Shown in pieces: positions 18,901 to 25,790 of a DNA stretch of 64,000 nucleotides (position 1 is its first letter; each line of letters starts with the position of its first letter). The notes beneath the pieces were generated by a model. The model was given only the letters and a program-made list of their open reading frames with translations, ran no database searches and had not been told where the DNA came from. Source of the DNA: Dyella sp. SG609 (GTDB lineage Bacteria; Pseudomonadota; Gammaproteobacteria; Xanthomonadales; Rhodanobacteraceae); assembly GCF_012275375.1 (NCBI RefSeq), contig NZ_JAAZQJ010000015.1, forward strand, positions 30,783 to 94,782, read 5' to 3'. Position numbers and translations under genes: made by a program.

Positions 18901-19139
18901 ACTCGAACCGCTTCGTGAAGTTCGATGGTGGCGGCATGCCGCCGTCGCCGATCTTCGGGCTGGTGCAGTTGCCCACTTCGGGGGGTGGGACGTTGCTGAC
19001 GCCGGTGTTGATTGGTGGTGGTAATCAGTTGGGACTGGTGGGTGGCAACAATACTTCTTCGCTGGGGACGCAGAAGGTTGTGCCGCCGGGGACGGGGAAG
19101 CGCAAGCGCACTTATTGGTATGTGGAGGGGGTGAAGTAG
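15930..19139 (+). CDS. pilY1: type IV pilus tip adhesin PilY1
   Basis: A 1069-residue exported protein with a signal peptide about 40 residues in (AALLAVPGLALS). The N-terminal half (LLILLDNASAWNG to about residue 360) has the von Willebrand factor A-like character of many PilY1 proteins, and the C-terminal half is the PilY1 beta-propeller, including YGSNDGYFRAING, FIYAFDVSTP and the calcium loop beginning at Asp801 (LDRDGDGKIERLYAGDLGGN). PilY1 sits at the pilus tip, primes assembly with the minor pilins, and is a surface sensor and adhesin in Pseudomonas. Codon use and composition match the host. It is the last gene of the operon; a repeat pair, not a hairpin with T run, follows. Confidence 0.9.
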   Translation: MNTPSSLRGDAAMLHTRPSLSRRLRRLACAAALLAVPGLALSEDIDLYTGAPVNGGSPNLLILLDNASAWNGSVNFSCPTAGVVSANNAGKDVGFEQCSLYQAVTAIGTNPVLLGKINMGLMLFDPSSNGGWFRFPNVGRARDPGALPLMDATGVANFQTTIKALDRQADNSNNSAVGGGMEEMWAYFAGKTGLSGVTYHSPLSGVCQKSFVIYIANAVKNGKPQDAGNSPSAQSSLQQATGQSNPTEIVIPPPNNKYQANWGDEWAQFMYQTDLSGGSSTNPQNIITYTIAVTDGSNPDYVQFLQSMSSHGGGKAFVVNINDPNALNALVNDLLQIFNEVQSINSVFASVSLPVSVNSQGVSLNQVYVGVFRPDPTAQPRWVGNLKQYQLGLDSGNNVITEDSLGNSAISNNGSGFISPNALSYWTSDQQAGTPRNGPLAFPGSSVVSNWPATGFWINKPSGISLAYDAVDGEVVEKGGVGEMLRADYLTSQTGRTVYTCNGVGSCPTGTAMPKFDTSNGNITAALLGTTASDLPNLINWVRGADNTSPNNEAEPGPGGAVTVRPSIHGDVLHSRPAIINYGGSTGVVVFYGSNDGYFRAINGNQTTGIGTVRPGGELWSFIAPEFFGKLKRQRDNSPVIKLPGITDATAQPKDYFFDGTTTVYQNQSVTPATTYIYLTARRGGRFIYAFDVSTPTAPRFLWKKSSSDIPELGMTWSQPKVARIKGNTNPVLIMGGGYDTAEDVDPVQSADSMGRAVVMLDAVTGAPVWIAAPSCTGQPSPCTAVPGMTYAIPSDITLLDRDGDGKIERLYAGDLGGNIWRVDLEPNALTSPSNWTVTKLASLGGTGTNARKFFYPPDVVPTGSYDAVVAASGDREHPLASNAASNVINRFYSLRDTSTGNSVAPTWTAITESNLTDATNTLYTGSGPGFYVTLANAGEKAVNAPLTVAGYTYFGTNQPANPTNNPNMCYPNLGIARGYAISFLDGSGLNSNRFVKFDGGGMPPSPIFGLVQLPTSGGGTLLTPVLIGGGNQLGLVGGNNTSSLGTQKVVPPGTGKRKRTYWYVEGVK

Positions 19140-19199
19140 GTCGCGCCCCCTTCTCGTCATCCCGGCGTAGGCCGGGATCCAGGTTCTTTGTCGCGTTAT

Positions 19200-19522
19200 C
19201 GCGATTGGGCCGCTTATGCAGCGGGCATTTCGGACGCCTGCCGGCGCCCGAGTCACTTTCTCTTTGCTGGCTCAAAGAGAAAGTAACCAAAGAGAAATAG
19301 CCTAAGAGCAAAGGCTCGCGACGCGACTAGAAGGAGCGGTGGGCGGCTGCGGTAACCTGATTAACCTGGGTCTACACGAAACCACAGTGCGTTTACGTAG
19401 CGGCTTCTTCAACGTGCCGTTGCCGAGAGGAAATTCAGTGATTGAGGCCAGCTTTTAGGCTTAGCCCTGTTCGTTGCGTAAGCGTACGGCGTAGGTTGGG
19501 GTGAGCCGCAGGCGAACCCCAA
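19200..19522 (-). repeat. composite intergenic repeat, copy C (inverted)
   Basis: This is the reverse complement of most of copies A and B, lacking the CCCTCTCCCC module and a few bases near 19433. It runs head to head into copy B with only about 16 bases between them. Just outside it, 19156-19182 carries the CATCCCGGCGTAGGCCGGGA module, mirrored at about 19970-19996 beyond copy B, so the whole of 19153-19998 is a giant imperfect inverted repeat. The gap 19140-20013 between pilY1 and the arginase-like gene contains no gene. Confidence 0.85.
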
Positions 19523-19538
19523 CACCCGCACCTTCACG

Positions 19539-19941
19539 CGCCTCGCCACGTTGGGGTTCGCCTGCGGCTCACCCCAACCTACGCCACGGCAAGATTTGAC
19601 GTGGCGCTCCGCCCGCCCCCTCACCCTGCCCTCTCCCCGGAGGGGAGAGGGGTGATGTCGTGAGGCAGGCAGGAACGAAGACCCAAAACTGGCCTCGTTC
19701 CTTGAACGTCCTCTCGGCAACGGCACGTTGAAGCACGCGTTACGTAAACGCACTGCCGTTTCGTGTAGACCCAGGTTAATCAGGTTACCGCAGCCGTCCA
19801 CTGCTCCTTCTAGTCGCGTCGCGAGCCTTGGCTCTTAGGCCATTCTCTCTTTGGTTACTTTCTCTTTGGGCCAGCAAAGAGAAAGTGACTCGGGCGCCGG
19901 CAGGCGTCCGAAATGCCCGCTGCATAAGCGGCCAAATCGCG
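19539..19941 (+). repeat. composite intergenic repeat, copy B
   Basis: Nearly identical to copy A at 2751-3152 over about 400 bases, including the TTGGGGTTCGCC hairpin, the CCCTCTCCCC hairpin and the TTTGGTTACTTTCTC module. Copy C is its inverted partner. Differences from copy A are scattered substitutions rather than block changes, which suggests that the copies spread or were converted some time ago. Confidence 0.85.
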
Positions 19942-20013
19942 ATAACGCGAAAACCAGACGATACAGAAACTGGATCCCGGCCTACGCCGGGATGACGAGC
20001 CAGAAGCGCAGCC

Positions 20014-20904
20014 TCACGCCACGCTATCGGCGATAGCCGCCAACAACCTAAAATTCAGCGCGCGCTGCTGCAGCTGCCAAGCATCCAACTCACTCTGCGG
20101 AACGGGCTCCTGCCCATCCATCCCGCTGAGCAAGCGCTTCCACCAAGTGCGATAGCGATAAGCCGACACCTCGCCATTGATGTCGCTGGCCACAATGCGC
20201 CCGCGCAGCGCCTCAATAATCGCCATCGCATGGTGCTCCTCCAGCCGGCCCTGGTCCCAATTCGTCCGCGCAGTATCCACGCTGAAAGCATCCTTATCGA
20301 TCGACAGATAAGTCGCCTGCGGCGCCCGCCGCAACTGCTCCACGAACGCGCAAGTCAGCGCATCCGGATCCTCGAAACGGTGGAACGCGTGCTGCAGCCC
20401 CAGGCGCGCCGCCCAGGCCACATCCACATCCATGCACCAGTAGCTGAGCTTGCCCGCACGCAGCGGACGCAGGTAGTTCTCCCAGGCATGCGCCGCGCCG
20501 ATGTCGCCGGAGGTGATGCCCACCACGTGCACGTGGTTGACGTAAGGCAGCATCGCCACCTTGCGCACCCACGAACCGCAATGGATGCCCCAGGGAAAGC
20601 GCATATTGTCCGGATGGTTGTCGAACACCACCAGCTGGAACGGGCCGCGCGCGCGCTGGCGCTCGACCAGTGGCCAGGTCAGGTGGTGGTAGTCGCCCGA
20701 ACCCATCAGCACCGTGCCGTGCTCGGCCGGAGCGGTTTCAGCGAGATGGCGGCGCAGGCGGTTGAAGGTGCGCAGGGTGCAGCCGAAGCGGATCGCTTCC
20801 TGCCAGTCGCCCAGCGGCAGCGTGGTGGCGCCCTCGATCGGGCCGACGGCGCCGTCGAAGTCCAGGATCAGCGGGCCGGGCCGCATGGAATCAGGTCTGC
20901 GCAT
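20014..20904 (-). CDS. arginase/deacetylase-like hydrolase of unknown substrate
   Basis: A 296-residue protein (or 290 residues from the ATG at 20886, which begins MRPGPLILDFDGAVG). I see the three metal-binding signatures of the arginase fold in the correct order: GSGDYHHL (histidine ligand), VVFDNHPDN (the Asp-x-His-x-Asp pattern) and YLSIDKDAFS (the Ser-x-Asp-x-Asp pattern). This supports a binuclear metal hydrolase of the ureohydrolase superfamily, although overall identity to arginase is low. It overlaps or abuts the end of the GNAT gene upstream and so forms a two-gene operon with it, divergent from the ACP and ketosynthase genes. Amide or guanidine cleavage is inferred from the fold; the substrate is unknown. 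Confidence 0.65.
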   Translation of the reverse strand: MRRPDSMRPGPLILDFDGAVGPIEGATTLPLGDWQEAIRFGCTLRTFNRLRRHLAETAPAEHGTVLMGSGDYHHLTWPLVERQRARGPFQLVVFDNHPDNMRFPWGIHCGSWVRKVAMLPYVNHVHVVGITSGDIGAAHAWENYLRPLRAGKLSYWCMDVDVAWAARLGLQHAFHRFEDPDALTCAFVEQLRRAPQATYLSIDKDAFSVDTARTNWDQGRLEEHHAMAIIEALRGRIVASDINGEVSAYRYRTWWKRLLSGMDGQEPVPQSELDAWQLQQRALNFRLLAAIADSVA

Positions 20905-21958
20905 CGGTCGGGGTCGGCGCCCATTGGCTGTCGCTTTCGAACAGGTGGCCCAGCTTGCGCGCCGCGGCGCGCAGCAGCGGATTGCGCAGCCAGATGGCGT
21001 GGCGGGTCAGGGTGAAGCTGGCGCCAAGATAGGACTTCACCTGCGGATCGGTCCAGCCCGCCACGTAGTGGCTCAGGCCGCGCTCGCGCGCCCAGGCCAG
21101 GTTGTGGAACCAGCTGGTGAAGTACAGGTTCCGCTCGCGCGCCTGCGGGTAGGCGAAGCCCACGTATTTGTCGATCAGCTTGCCGTCGGCGACGAAACAC
21201 AGGTTCCAGCCGATCAGCTCGCCCTGGTGGCGGTAGACGAAGGCGAAGCCGCCGTTGCCGGCATCGCGCAGCACGGTGGCGAAGAACACGCGGCTGAGCT
21301 TGTCGAAATGGATTTCGCTTTGCGCGTAGACGTTCTCGTACAAGGCATAGAACGCATCGACGGTGGCGTCGTCGGCAAAGCGCGCATCGCCGCAGGCCAC
21401 CGTCTCCACCGCCACTTCGTCGCGCTTGCGCAGCTTGCGGCGGATGTCCTTGCGGCGCGAAGACGACAGGCGCGCGAGATACGCCTCCTCGTCGGCGAAA
21501 TCGATCGCCACGTAAGCCAGCGCCTGGCCCTCGAGCAGCAGATAGCCCTCGGCGCGGCAGGCTTCGGCGAAGCGCGCGCACCAGTCGCGGCTGGCCGCGT
21601 CGCACAGCGGCGAATCCTGCGGGATGTCCTTCACCACCAGCAGGCGCTGTCCGCCGCCGAGCTCGCGGCGCAGCGCGCCGGGCAGCACCGTGGGGTCCGC
21701 TTCGCGCGGAAACAGCGCGTACTCCGACACCGTGGTGCCGACGAAGGCGGTGCGCCAGCGCAGCAGGCGCCCCCACCAGCGGTAGCCGGGCGCCTTCAGC
21801 ACGCGGCGGCGCAGTGCGTCATCGGTGGTGGTCAGCAGGTCGAACGGCGCCACGAAGGCGGGCGTGCCTTGCGCCTCCAGCACCCGGAAGCCGAGCGGCG
21901 GATGCGCCGCGAACGACGCGACCAGGCCATCCGGTTCGAGTTGGTTGAGATAACGCAC
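20891..21958 (-). CDS. GNAT/FemAB-like acyltransferase
   Basis: A 355-residue protein starting at GTG 21958 (VRYLNQLEPDGL); the frame is open upstream to 22087, but there is no ribosome site there. The C-terminal half has the GNAT/FemAB pattern: ARLSSSRRKDIRRKLRKRD (basic loop), GFAFVYRHQGELIGWNLCFV and NLYFTSWFHNLAWARERGL with the small-residue helix before it. Members of this family transfer amino acids or acyl groups and include peptidoglycan-bridge enzymes and acyltransferases that use acyl-ACP. The divergent ACP and ketosynthase genes make an acyl-ACP donor plausible. The role in a lipid or acyl-amide pathway is inference. Confidence 0.65.
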   Translation of the reverse strand: MRYLNQLEPDGLVASFAAHPPLGFRVLEAQGTPAFVAPFDLLTTTDDALRRRVLKAPGYRWWGRLLRWRTAFVGTTVSEYALFPREADPTVLPGALRRELGGGQRLLVVKDIPQDSPLCDAASRDWCARFAEACRAEGYLLLEGQALAYVAIDFADEEAYLARLSSSRRKDIRRKLRKRDEVAVETVACGDARFADDATVDAFYALYENVYAQSEIHFDKLSRVFFATVLRDAGNGGFAFVYRHQGELIGWNLCFVADGKLIDKYVGFAYPQARERNLYFTSWFHNLAWARERGLSHYVAGWTDPQVKSYLGASFTLTRHAIWLRNPLLRAAARKLGHLFESDSQWAPTPTDAQT

Positions 21959-22235
21959 GCAAGGTTTCCGCAAGTGGGGCGCCGCCGTCCCGGACGCCGC
22001 GCGCATGATGCCGCAAGCCGGGCCGTGCAGCATGGACGACGGGGCTTTCACGCCGCTTACCCTGCCGCCGCCGGCTGGCCCGGCCACCCCAAAGATTGGC
22101 GAAAGGCGAACCCGCGCAGAATCGACCGACTACAGGACCGTCGCGTCTGGACAAGCACCCCGTGCTTGGTCAGGCTTGCCGGGTCGGCCGCGCGGTGCGG
22201 CCAGCGGCGAACGCCACGGACCAGGGATACGACCC

Positions 22236-22487
22236 ATGAGCAACGTACAGCAGGAAACCACCGAGATCATCGCCAAGCAGGCGAAGATCGACATCGACAC
22301 CATCAAGCCCGAGTCCACCCTGAAGGACCTGGGCGTCGCCTCGCTCGACGCCATCGAAGTGATCTTCGACATCGAAGAGCATTTCGGCATCAACCTCCCC
22401 AACGAGGACACGGACTTCGACAACGGCACCGTGGGCCAGCTGGTGGAAGCCATCGAGCGCCAGCTCGCCGCCAAGAAGAACGACTGA
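22236..22487 (+). CDS. acyl carrier protein
   Basis: An 83-residue acidic protein of the ACP fold. The phosphopantetheine serine is Ser36 in LGVASLDAIE, and the helix IFDIEEHFGINLP follows as usual. It is not the housekeeping acpP (whose motif is ADSLDTVE, normally between fabG and fabF), and it sits in its own locus with a dedicated ketosynthase eight bases downstream. CCAGGGA lies before the ATG. It probably carries an acyl chain for the neighbouring GNAT enzyme. Confidence 0.85.
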   Translation: MSNVQQETTEIIAKQAKIDIDTIKPESTLKDLGVASLDAIEVIFDIEEHFGINLPNEDTDFDNGTVGQLVEAIERQLAAKKND

Positions 22488-22495
22488 ACTCCTCC

Positions 22496-23710
22496 ATGCA
22501 ACGTCTCGTCATCACCGGCATGGGCGCGATCTGCGCGCTCGGCAACGACGCACCCTCGGTCTGGCAGGCCATGGCCGAGGGCCGCAGTGGCATCGCTCCT
22601 GTTTCCCGCGTGGATCCCGAACGCGTGCGCGCCGCCGGCGTGGTGGCCGAGGTCAAGGGTTTCGATCCGGGCCAGCACTTCGACGAAGCCAAGCTCAGCC
22701 AGCTCGACCTGGCCACGCAGTACGCCCTGGTCGCCGCGAAAGAGGCGATCGTGCAGTCCGGGCTGTCGTTCGAAGGCGAACGCGCCGCGCGCACGGCGGT
22801 GGTGGTGGGCAGCGGCGCGGCCGGCGAAGTGACGCGCGACACCCAGTACCACCGGATCTACGCCGACAAGCTGCCGCGCGTGCACCCGCTGGGCATCATC
22901 CGCATGATGATGAACGCGCCGGCCAGCCAGATCAGCATGGCGCACGGCATCACCGGCCCGGCCTTCGTGGTGGCCAGCGCCTGCGCTTCGTCCAACCACG
23001 CGTTCGCGCAGGCGGCGATGATGATCCGCTCCGGCCTGGTCGACGCCGCCGTGGTCGGCGGCACCGAGGCCTGCCTCAACCTGGGCACCCTGCTCGCATG
23101 GGAAGCCATGCGCGTGCTGGCGCCGGACACCTGCCGCCCCTTCAGCAAGGGCCGCCGCGGCATCGTGCTGGGCGAAGGCTCGGCCATGTTCGTGCTGGAG
23201 ACGCTGGAACAGGCGCAGGCGCGCGGCGCCACCATCCTGGCGGAACTGGTCGGCACCGGCATGAGTTCGGACGCGGGCGACATCGCCGCGCCGTCCGAGC
23301 TGGGCGCGGCTGCCGCCATCGAGAACGCGCTGCGCGACGGCAATCTCTCGCCGTCCGAAGTGGATTACGTCAGCGCCCACGGCACCGGCACGATGGCCAA
23401 CGACGCCACCGAGACGGCGGCGCTGCACCGCGTGTTCGGCGAACATGCGCGCGCGCTGGCCATCTCCTCCACCAAGCCGATGCACGGCCATGCGCTGGGC
23501 GCGTCCGGCTCGCTGGAGCTGATCGCCGTGATCGGCGCGCTGCGCCACGGCATCGTCCCGCCGACGCTGGCCTATCTGGAACCCGATCCGGCCTGCGACC
23601 TCGACTACGTGCCGCACCAGGCGCGCAAGATGCCGGTGCATGCGGCGATCAGCAATTCGTTCGCCTTCGGCGGACTCAATGCGGTGGTGGCGCTGCGGCG
23701 CATGCCTTGA
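22496..23710 (+). CDS. beta-ketoacyl-ACP synthase (FabF-like)
   Basis: A 404-residue thiolase-fold ketosynthase with the full Cys-His-His triad: Cys163 in ASACASSNHAF, His295 in SAHGTGT and His332 in KPMHGHALG. It therefore condenses malonyl-ACP with an acyl-ACP rather than being a chain-length factor. FabF housekeeping genes are followed by pabC and mltG; this one instead follows a dedicated ACP and lies next to GNAT and arginase-like genes, so it is a specialised enzyme for an unknown product. The repeat at 23766 follows. Confidence 0.85.
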   Translation: MQRLVITGMGAICALGNDAPSVWQAMAEGRSGIAPVSRVDPERVRAAGVVAEVKGFDPGQHFDEAKLSQLDLATQYALVAAKEAIVQSGLSFEGERAARTAVVVGSGAAGEVTRDTQYHRIYADKLPRVHPLGIIRMMMNAPASQISMAHGITGPAFVVASACASSNHAFAQAAMMIRSGLVDAAVVGGTEACLNLGTLLAWEAMRVLAPDTCRPFSKGRRGIVLGEGSAMFVLETLEQAQARGATILAELVGTGMSSDAGDIAAPSELGAAAAIENALRDGNLSPSEVDYVSAHGTGTMANDATETAALHRVFGEHARALAISSTKPMHGHALGASGSLELIAVIGALRHGIVPPTLAYLEPDPACDLDYVPHQARKMPVHAAISNSFAFGGLNAVVALRRMP

Positions 23711-23765
23711 ACCACCGGCGCTGGTGCGCCGGTTAGGCCTGATCGCGGCGCACCCGCCCACTCTC

Positions 23766-23898
23766 GTCATCCCGGCGCAGGCCGGGATCCAGCAGCGGCA
23801 AGCTGCGTACGAGCGAGGCGTCGAAAGACGCGGCTTTTGAGCGTTACGGTGAAAACCCGATGGCATCGCCACTGGATCCCGGCCTGCGCCGGGATGAC
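23766..23898. repeat. pair of CATCCCGGC repeats in inverted orientation
   Basis: The module GTCATCCCGGCGCAGGCCGG (23766-23792) and its exact inverse at 23872-23898, 79 bases apart. The same module occurs at the outer ends of the giant inverted repeat near 19156 and 19970. Such pairs are common in intergenic regions of xanthomonads and pseudomonads. The stretch 23711-23927 holds no gene. Confidence 0.75.
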
Positions 23899-23927
23899 GA
23901 GGGTGGGAGGTTGCGAAACGACGGGTC

Positions 23928-24326
23928 CTAGCTGGCGAGCAACGGCAACAACTGCTCACGGCTCAGCTGCGCGATCGGCAGATCGCCCGGCTGCGCCGGA
24001 TCCACCCAGCGCAGCGCCTCGATCTCCGCCCTCGCCTCGAACGGCCCGTCCGCGGCCACTTCGTAGACCACTGCCTCCACCACGCACCCCGGCTCGTTCG
24101 CCGCCGGTGCGCTGAAGCGTCCCAGCAGCCGGGCGCCTTCGCGCCGCATGCGGCAGCCGAGTTCTTCTTCCAGTTCGCGCGCCAGCGTGTGCAGGTCGTC
24201 CGCATCGCCCGGATCGCGCTTGCCGCCCGGCTGCTGAAACACTTCCGCCCCGCGCTTGCGCACCAGCAGGACGCGGCCCGCGCTGTCGCGGATCATCGCC
24301 GCGACGATCCCGATGCGCCGCGTCAC
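23928..24326 (-). CDS. Nudix hydrolase with degenerate Nudix box
   Basis: A 132-residue Nudix protein read from GTG 24326, whose first bases overlap the stop of the upstream Nudix gene (GTGA), so the two are translationally coupled. The fold is clear (IVAAMIRDSAGRVLLVRKRG, then FQQPGGKRDPGD and LARELEEELG), but in place of GX5EX7REUXEEXGU the box has Asp for the first Glu and one extra residue before RE. The usual metal-binding Glu residues of REL.EE are kept, so activity is possible. Substrate unknown; likely a nucleotide diphosphate with a damaged base or an alarmone. Confidence 0.75.
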   Translation of the reverse strand: MTRRIGIVAAMIRDSAGRVLLVRKRGAEVFQQPGGKRDPGDADDLHTLARELEEELGCRMRREGARLLGRFSAPAANEPGCVVEAVVYEVAADGPFEARAEIEALRWVDPAQPGDLPIAQLSREQLLPLLAS

Positions 24327-24811
24327 AGCCGCGAGTACGACCAGGACTGCATGCGCCCGTCCTGGTACGGCATCACGCCATGGAACGGCCGCGGGTCGCC
24401 GTCGAACACCAGCGGCAGGAAGTGGCGGTCGCCTTCCCACATCGGCAGCTCCATCAGGCGCTCCAGCTCCACCCATTCGAGTGTGCCTTCGGGATTGGCT
24501 GCGAACGGTTCGCCCGCATAGCGGTCGATCACGAAGATGAAGCCCAGCCAGTCCTCGCCCTGCTTGCCGAAGCCAGGCCAGTTGAGCGTGCCGCGCAGCT
24601 GCATCGACGCGCACTCGATGCCGGCTTCCTCGAGGATCTCGCGGCGCATGCAGGCGGCAATGTCCTCGCCCGGCTCCATCTTGCCGCCCAGGCCGTTGTA
24701 TTTGCCCAGGTGCATGTCGTCCTGGCGCGCATTGCGGTGGATCATCAGCACCCGGCGCCGATCCGGCGAGAGCACATAACCGAGCGTGGCGACGATGGGC
24801 GTATAAGGCAT
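24323..24811 (-). CDS. Nudix hydrolase, MTH1/MutT-like
   Basis: A 162-residue protein with a perfect Nudix box at residues 43-65 (GGKMEPGEDIAACMRREI and EEAGI). The preceding LGKYNGLGGK resembles the MTH1-type NGFGGK segment that contacts oxidised purine nucleotides, so removal of 8-oxo-dGTP or a similar damaged nucleotide is likely. The ATG at 24811 fits the N-terminus MPYTPIVATLGYVL; longer open frames upstream are shadows of the divergent gene. The second Nudix gene overlaps its stop. Confidence 0.82.
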   Translation of the reverse strand: MPYTPIVATLGYVLSPDRRRVLMIHRNARQDDMHLGKYNGLGGKMEPGEDIAACMRREILEEAGIECASMQLRGTLNWPGFGKQGEDWLGFIFVIDRYAGEPFAANPEGTLEWVELERLMELPMWEGDRHFLPLVFDGDPRPFHGVMPYQDGRMQSWSYSRL

Positions 24812-24923
24812 GAGGCGGCGCGCAGCGGAAAAACGGCAGTCTATAACGGCCATGGCTTCGGATAGATGCGAAATGTCACGCCGGGCTTGCACCCGCACCA
24901 CTGCCCCGGCCACCATCGTGCGC

Positions 24924-25742
24924 ATGCAGGCCTCCGCCCTCCCCGCATCCACTGCCCGCCGCCCATGGCTGTACTGGCTGGCCACGCTGGCCATGCTCGC
25001 CGGCGCCAGCGGCTGTTCGCGCCAGGCGCAGGCGGTGGACAGCGACGAAGTCACCTTCGAAAGCCAGAGCTTCCGCGTGGTCCGCGTGGACCTGGAACGC
25101 GAGCCGCTGAGCCTGCACTGGAAAGACCCGGAAAGCGGCCAGCCCTACGCCACCATCGAAAGCCTGCGCCAATGGGGCATGGCGCACGACCGCCGCCTGC
25201 TGTTCGCCGCCAATGCCGGCATCTACGACCGCCAGTTCGCGCCGCTGGGCCTGTACGTGGAAGAAGGCCGCACCGTGGTGCCGCTGAATCTGTTCAAGGG
25301 CAATCCGGCCGCGGGCAATTTCTCGATCCAGCCCAATGGCGTGTTCGCCGTGTATGCCGACGGCCACGCCGCCGTGCGCACCAGCACCGCCTTCAAGGCC
25401 GACGCCAAGCCCGCGCGCTGGGCCACGCAGTCGGGGCCGATGCTCTTGGTCGATGGACAGATCAACGACCGCTTCGTGGACGATTCGGCCAGCCTGAAGT
25501 GGCGCAGCGGCGTATGCGCGAAGACGCCGCATCGGGTGGTGTTCGCGGTGAGCGAATCGCCGGTGAACTTTCACACGTTCGCGCGGCTTTTCCGCGATGA
25601 ACTCGGCTGCCGCGACGCGCTGTACCTGGACGGCACCATCTCGCAGTTCTATGTGGACGGCGAAGGCTATGCCGGCGCGCCCACCTTCATGGTCAAGCCC
25701 TATGCGGGCATCTTCGCGGTGTTCACCACGGCCAAGCCCTGA
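24924..25742 (+). CDS. phosphodiester glycosidase family lipoprotein (NAGPA-like, DUF2233-type)
   Basis: A 272-residue exported protein. The N-terminal segment LATLAMLAGASGC is a lipobox with Cys31 as the lipidated residue. The body has the NAGPA pattern: LFAANAGIYDRQFAPLGLYV, FSIQPNGVFAVYADG, QSGPMLLVDGQIN, and LYLDGTISQFYVDG, which in the family line the active site of phosphodiester alpha-GlcNAcase and YigE proteins. Bacterial members cleave sugar phosphodiesters in envelope polymers. It is divergent from the Nudix pair and followed directly by a penicillin-acylase gene. Confidence 0.78.
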   Translation: MQASALPASTARRPWLYWLATLAMLAGASGCSRQAQAVDSDEVTFESQSFRVVRVDLEREPLSLHWKDPESGQPYATIESLRQWGMAHDRRLLFAANAGIYDRQFAPLGLYVEEGRTVVPLNLFKGNPAAGNFSIQPNGVFAVYADGHAAVRTSTAFKADAKPARWATQSGPMLLVDGQINDRFVDDSASLKWRSGVCAKTPHRVVFAVSESPVNFHTFARLFRDELGCRDALYLDGTISQFYVDGEGYAGAPTFMVKPYAGIFAVFTTAKP

Positions 25743-25790
25743 GCGTTGGGACTACACTCGGGAGCATCGCCACCCAAGGTCCGCCTCCCG

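Noticed and set aside
15210..19256. 1348-residue minus-strand frame opposite the pilus genes
   Set aside because: Artefact of GC-rich codon use; it crosses six well-supported genes.
19115..20036. Short ORFs within the composite repeats
   Set aside because: The frames recur only because the repeat does; the repeat unit rather than a protein is conserved.
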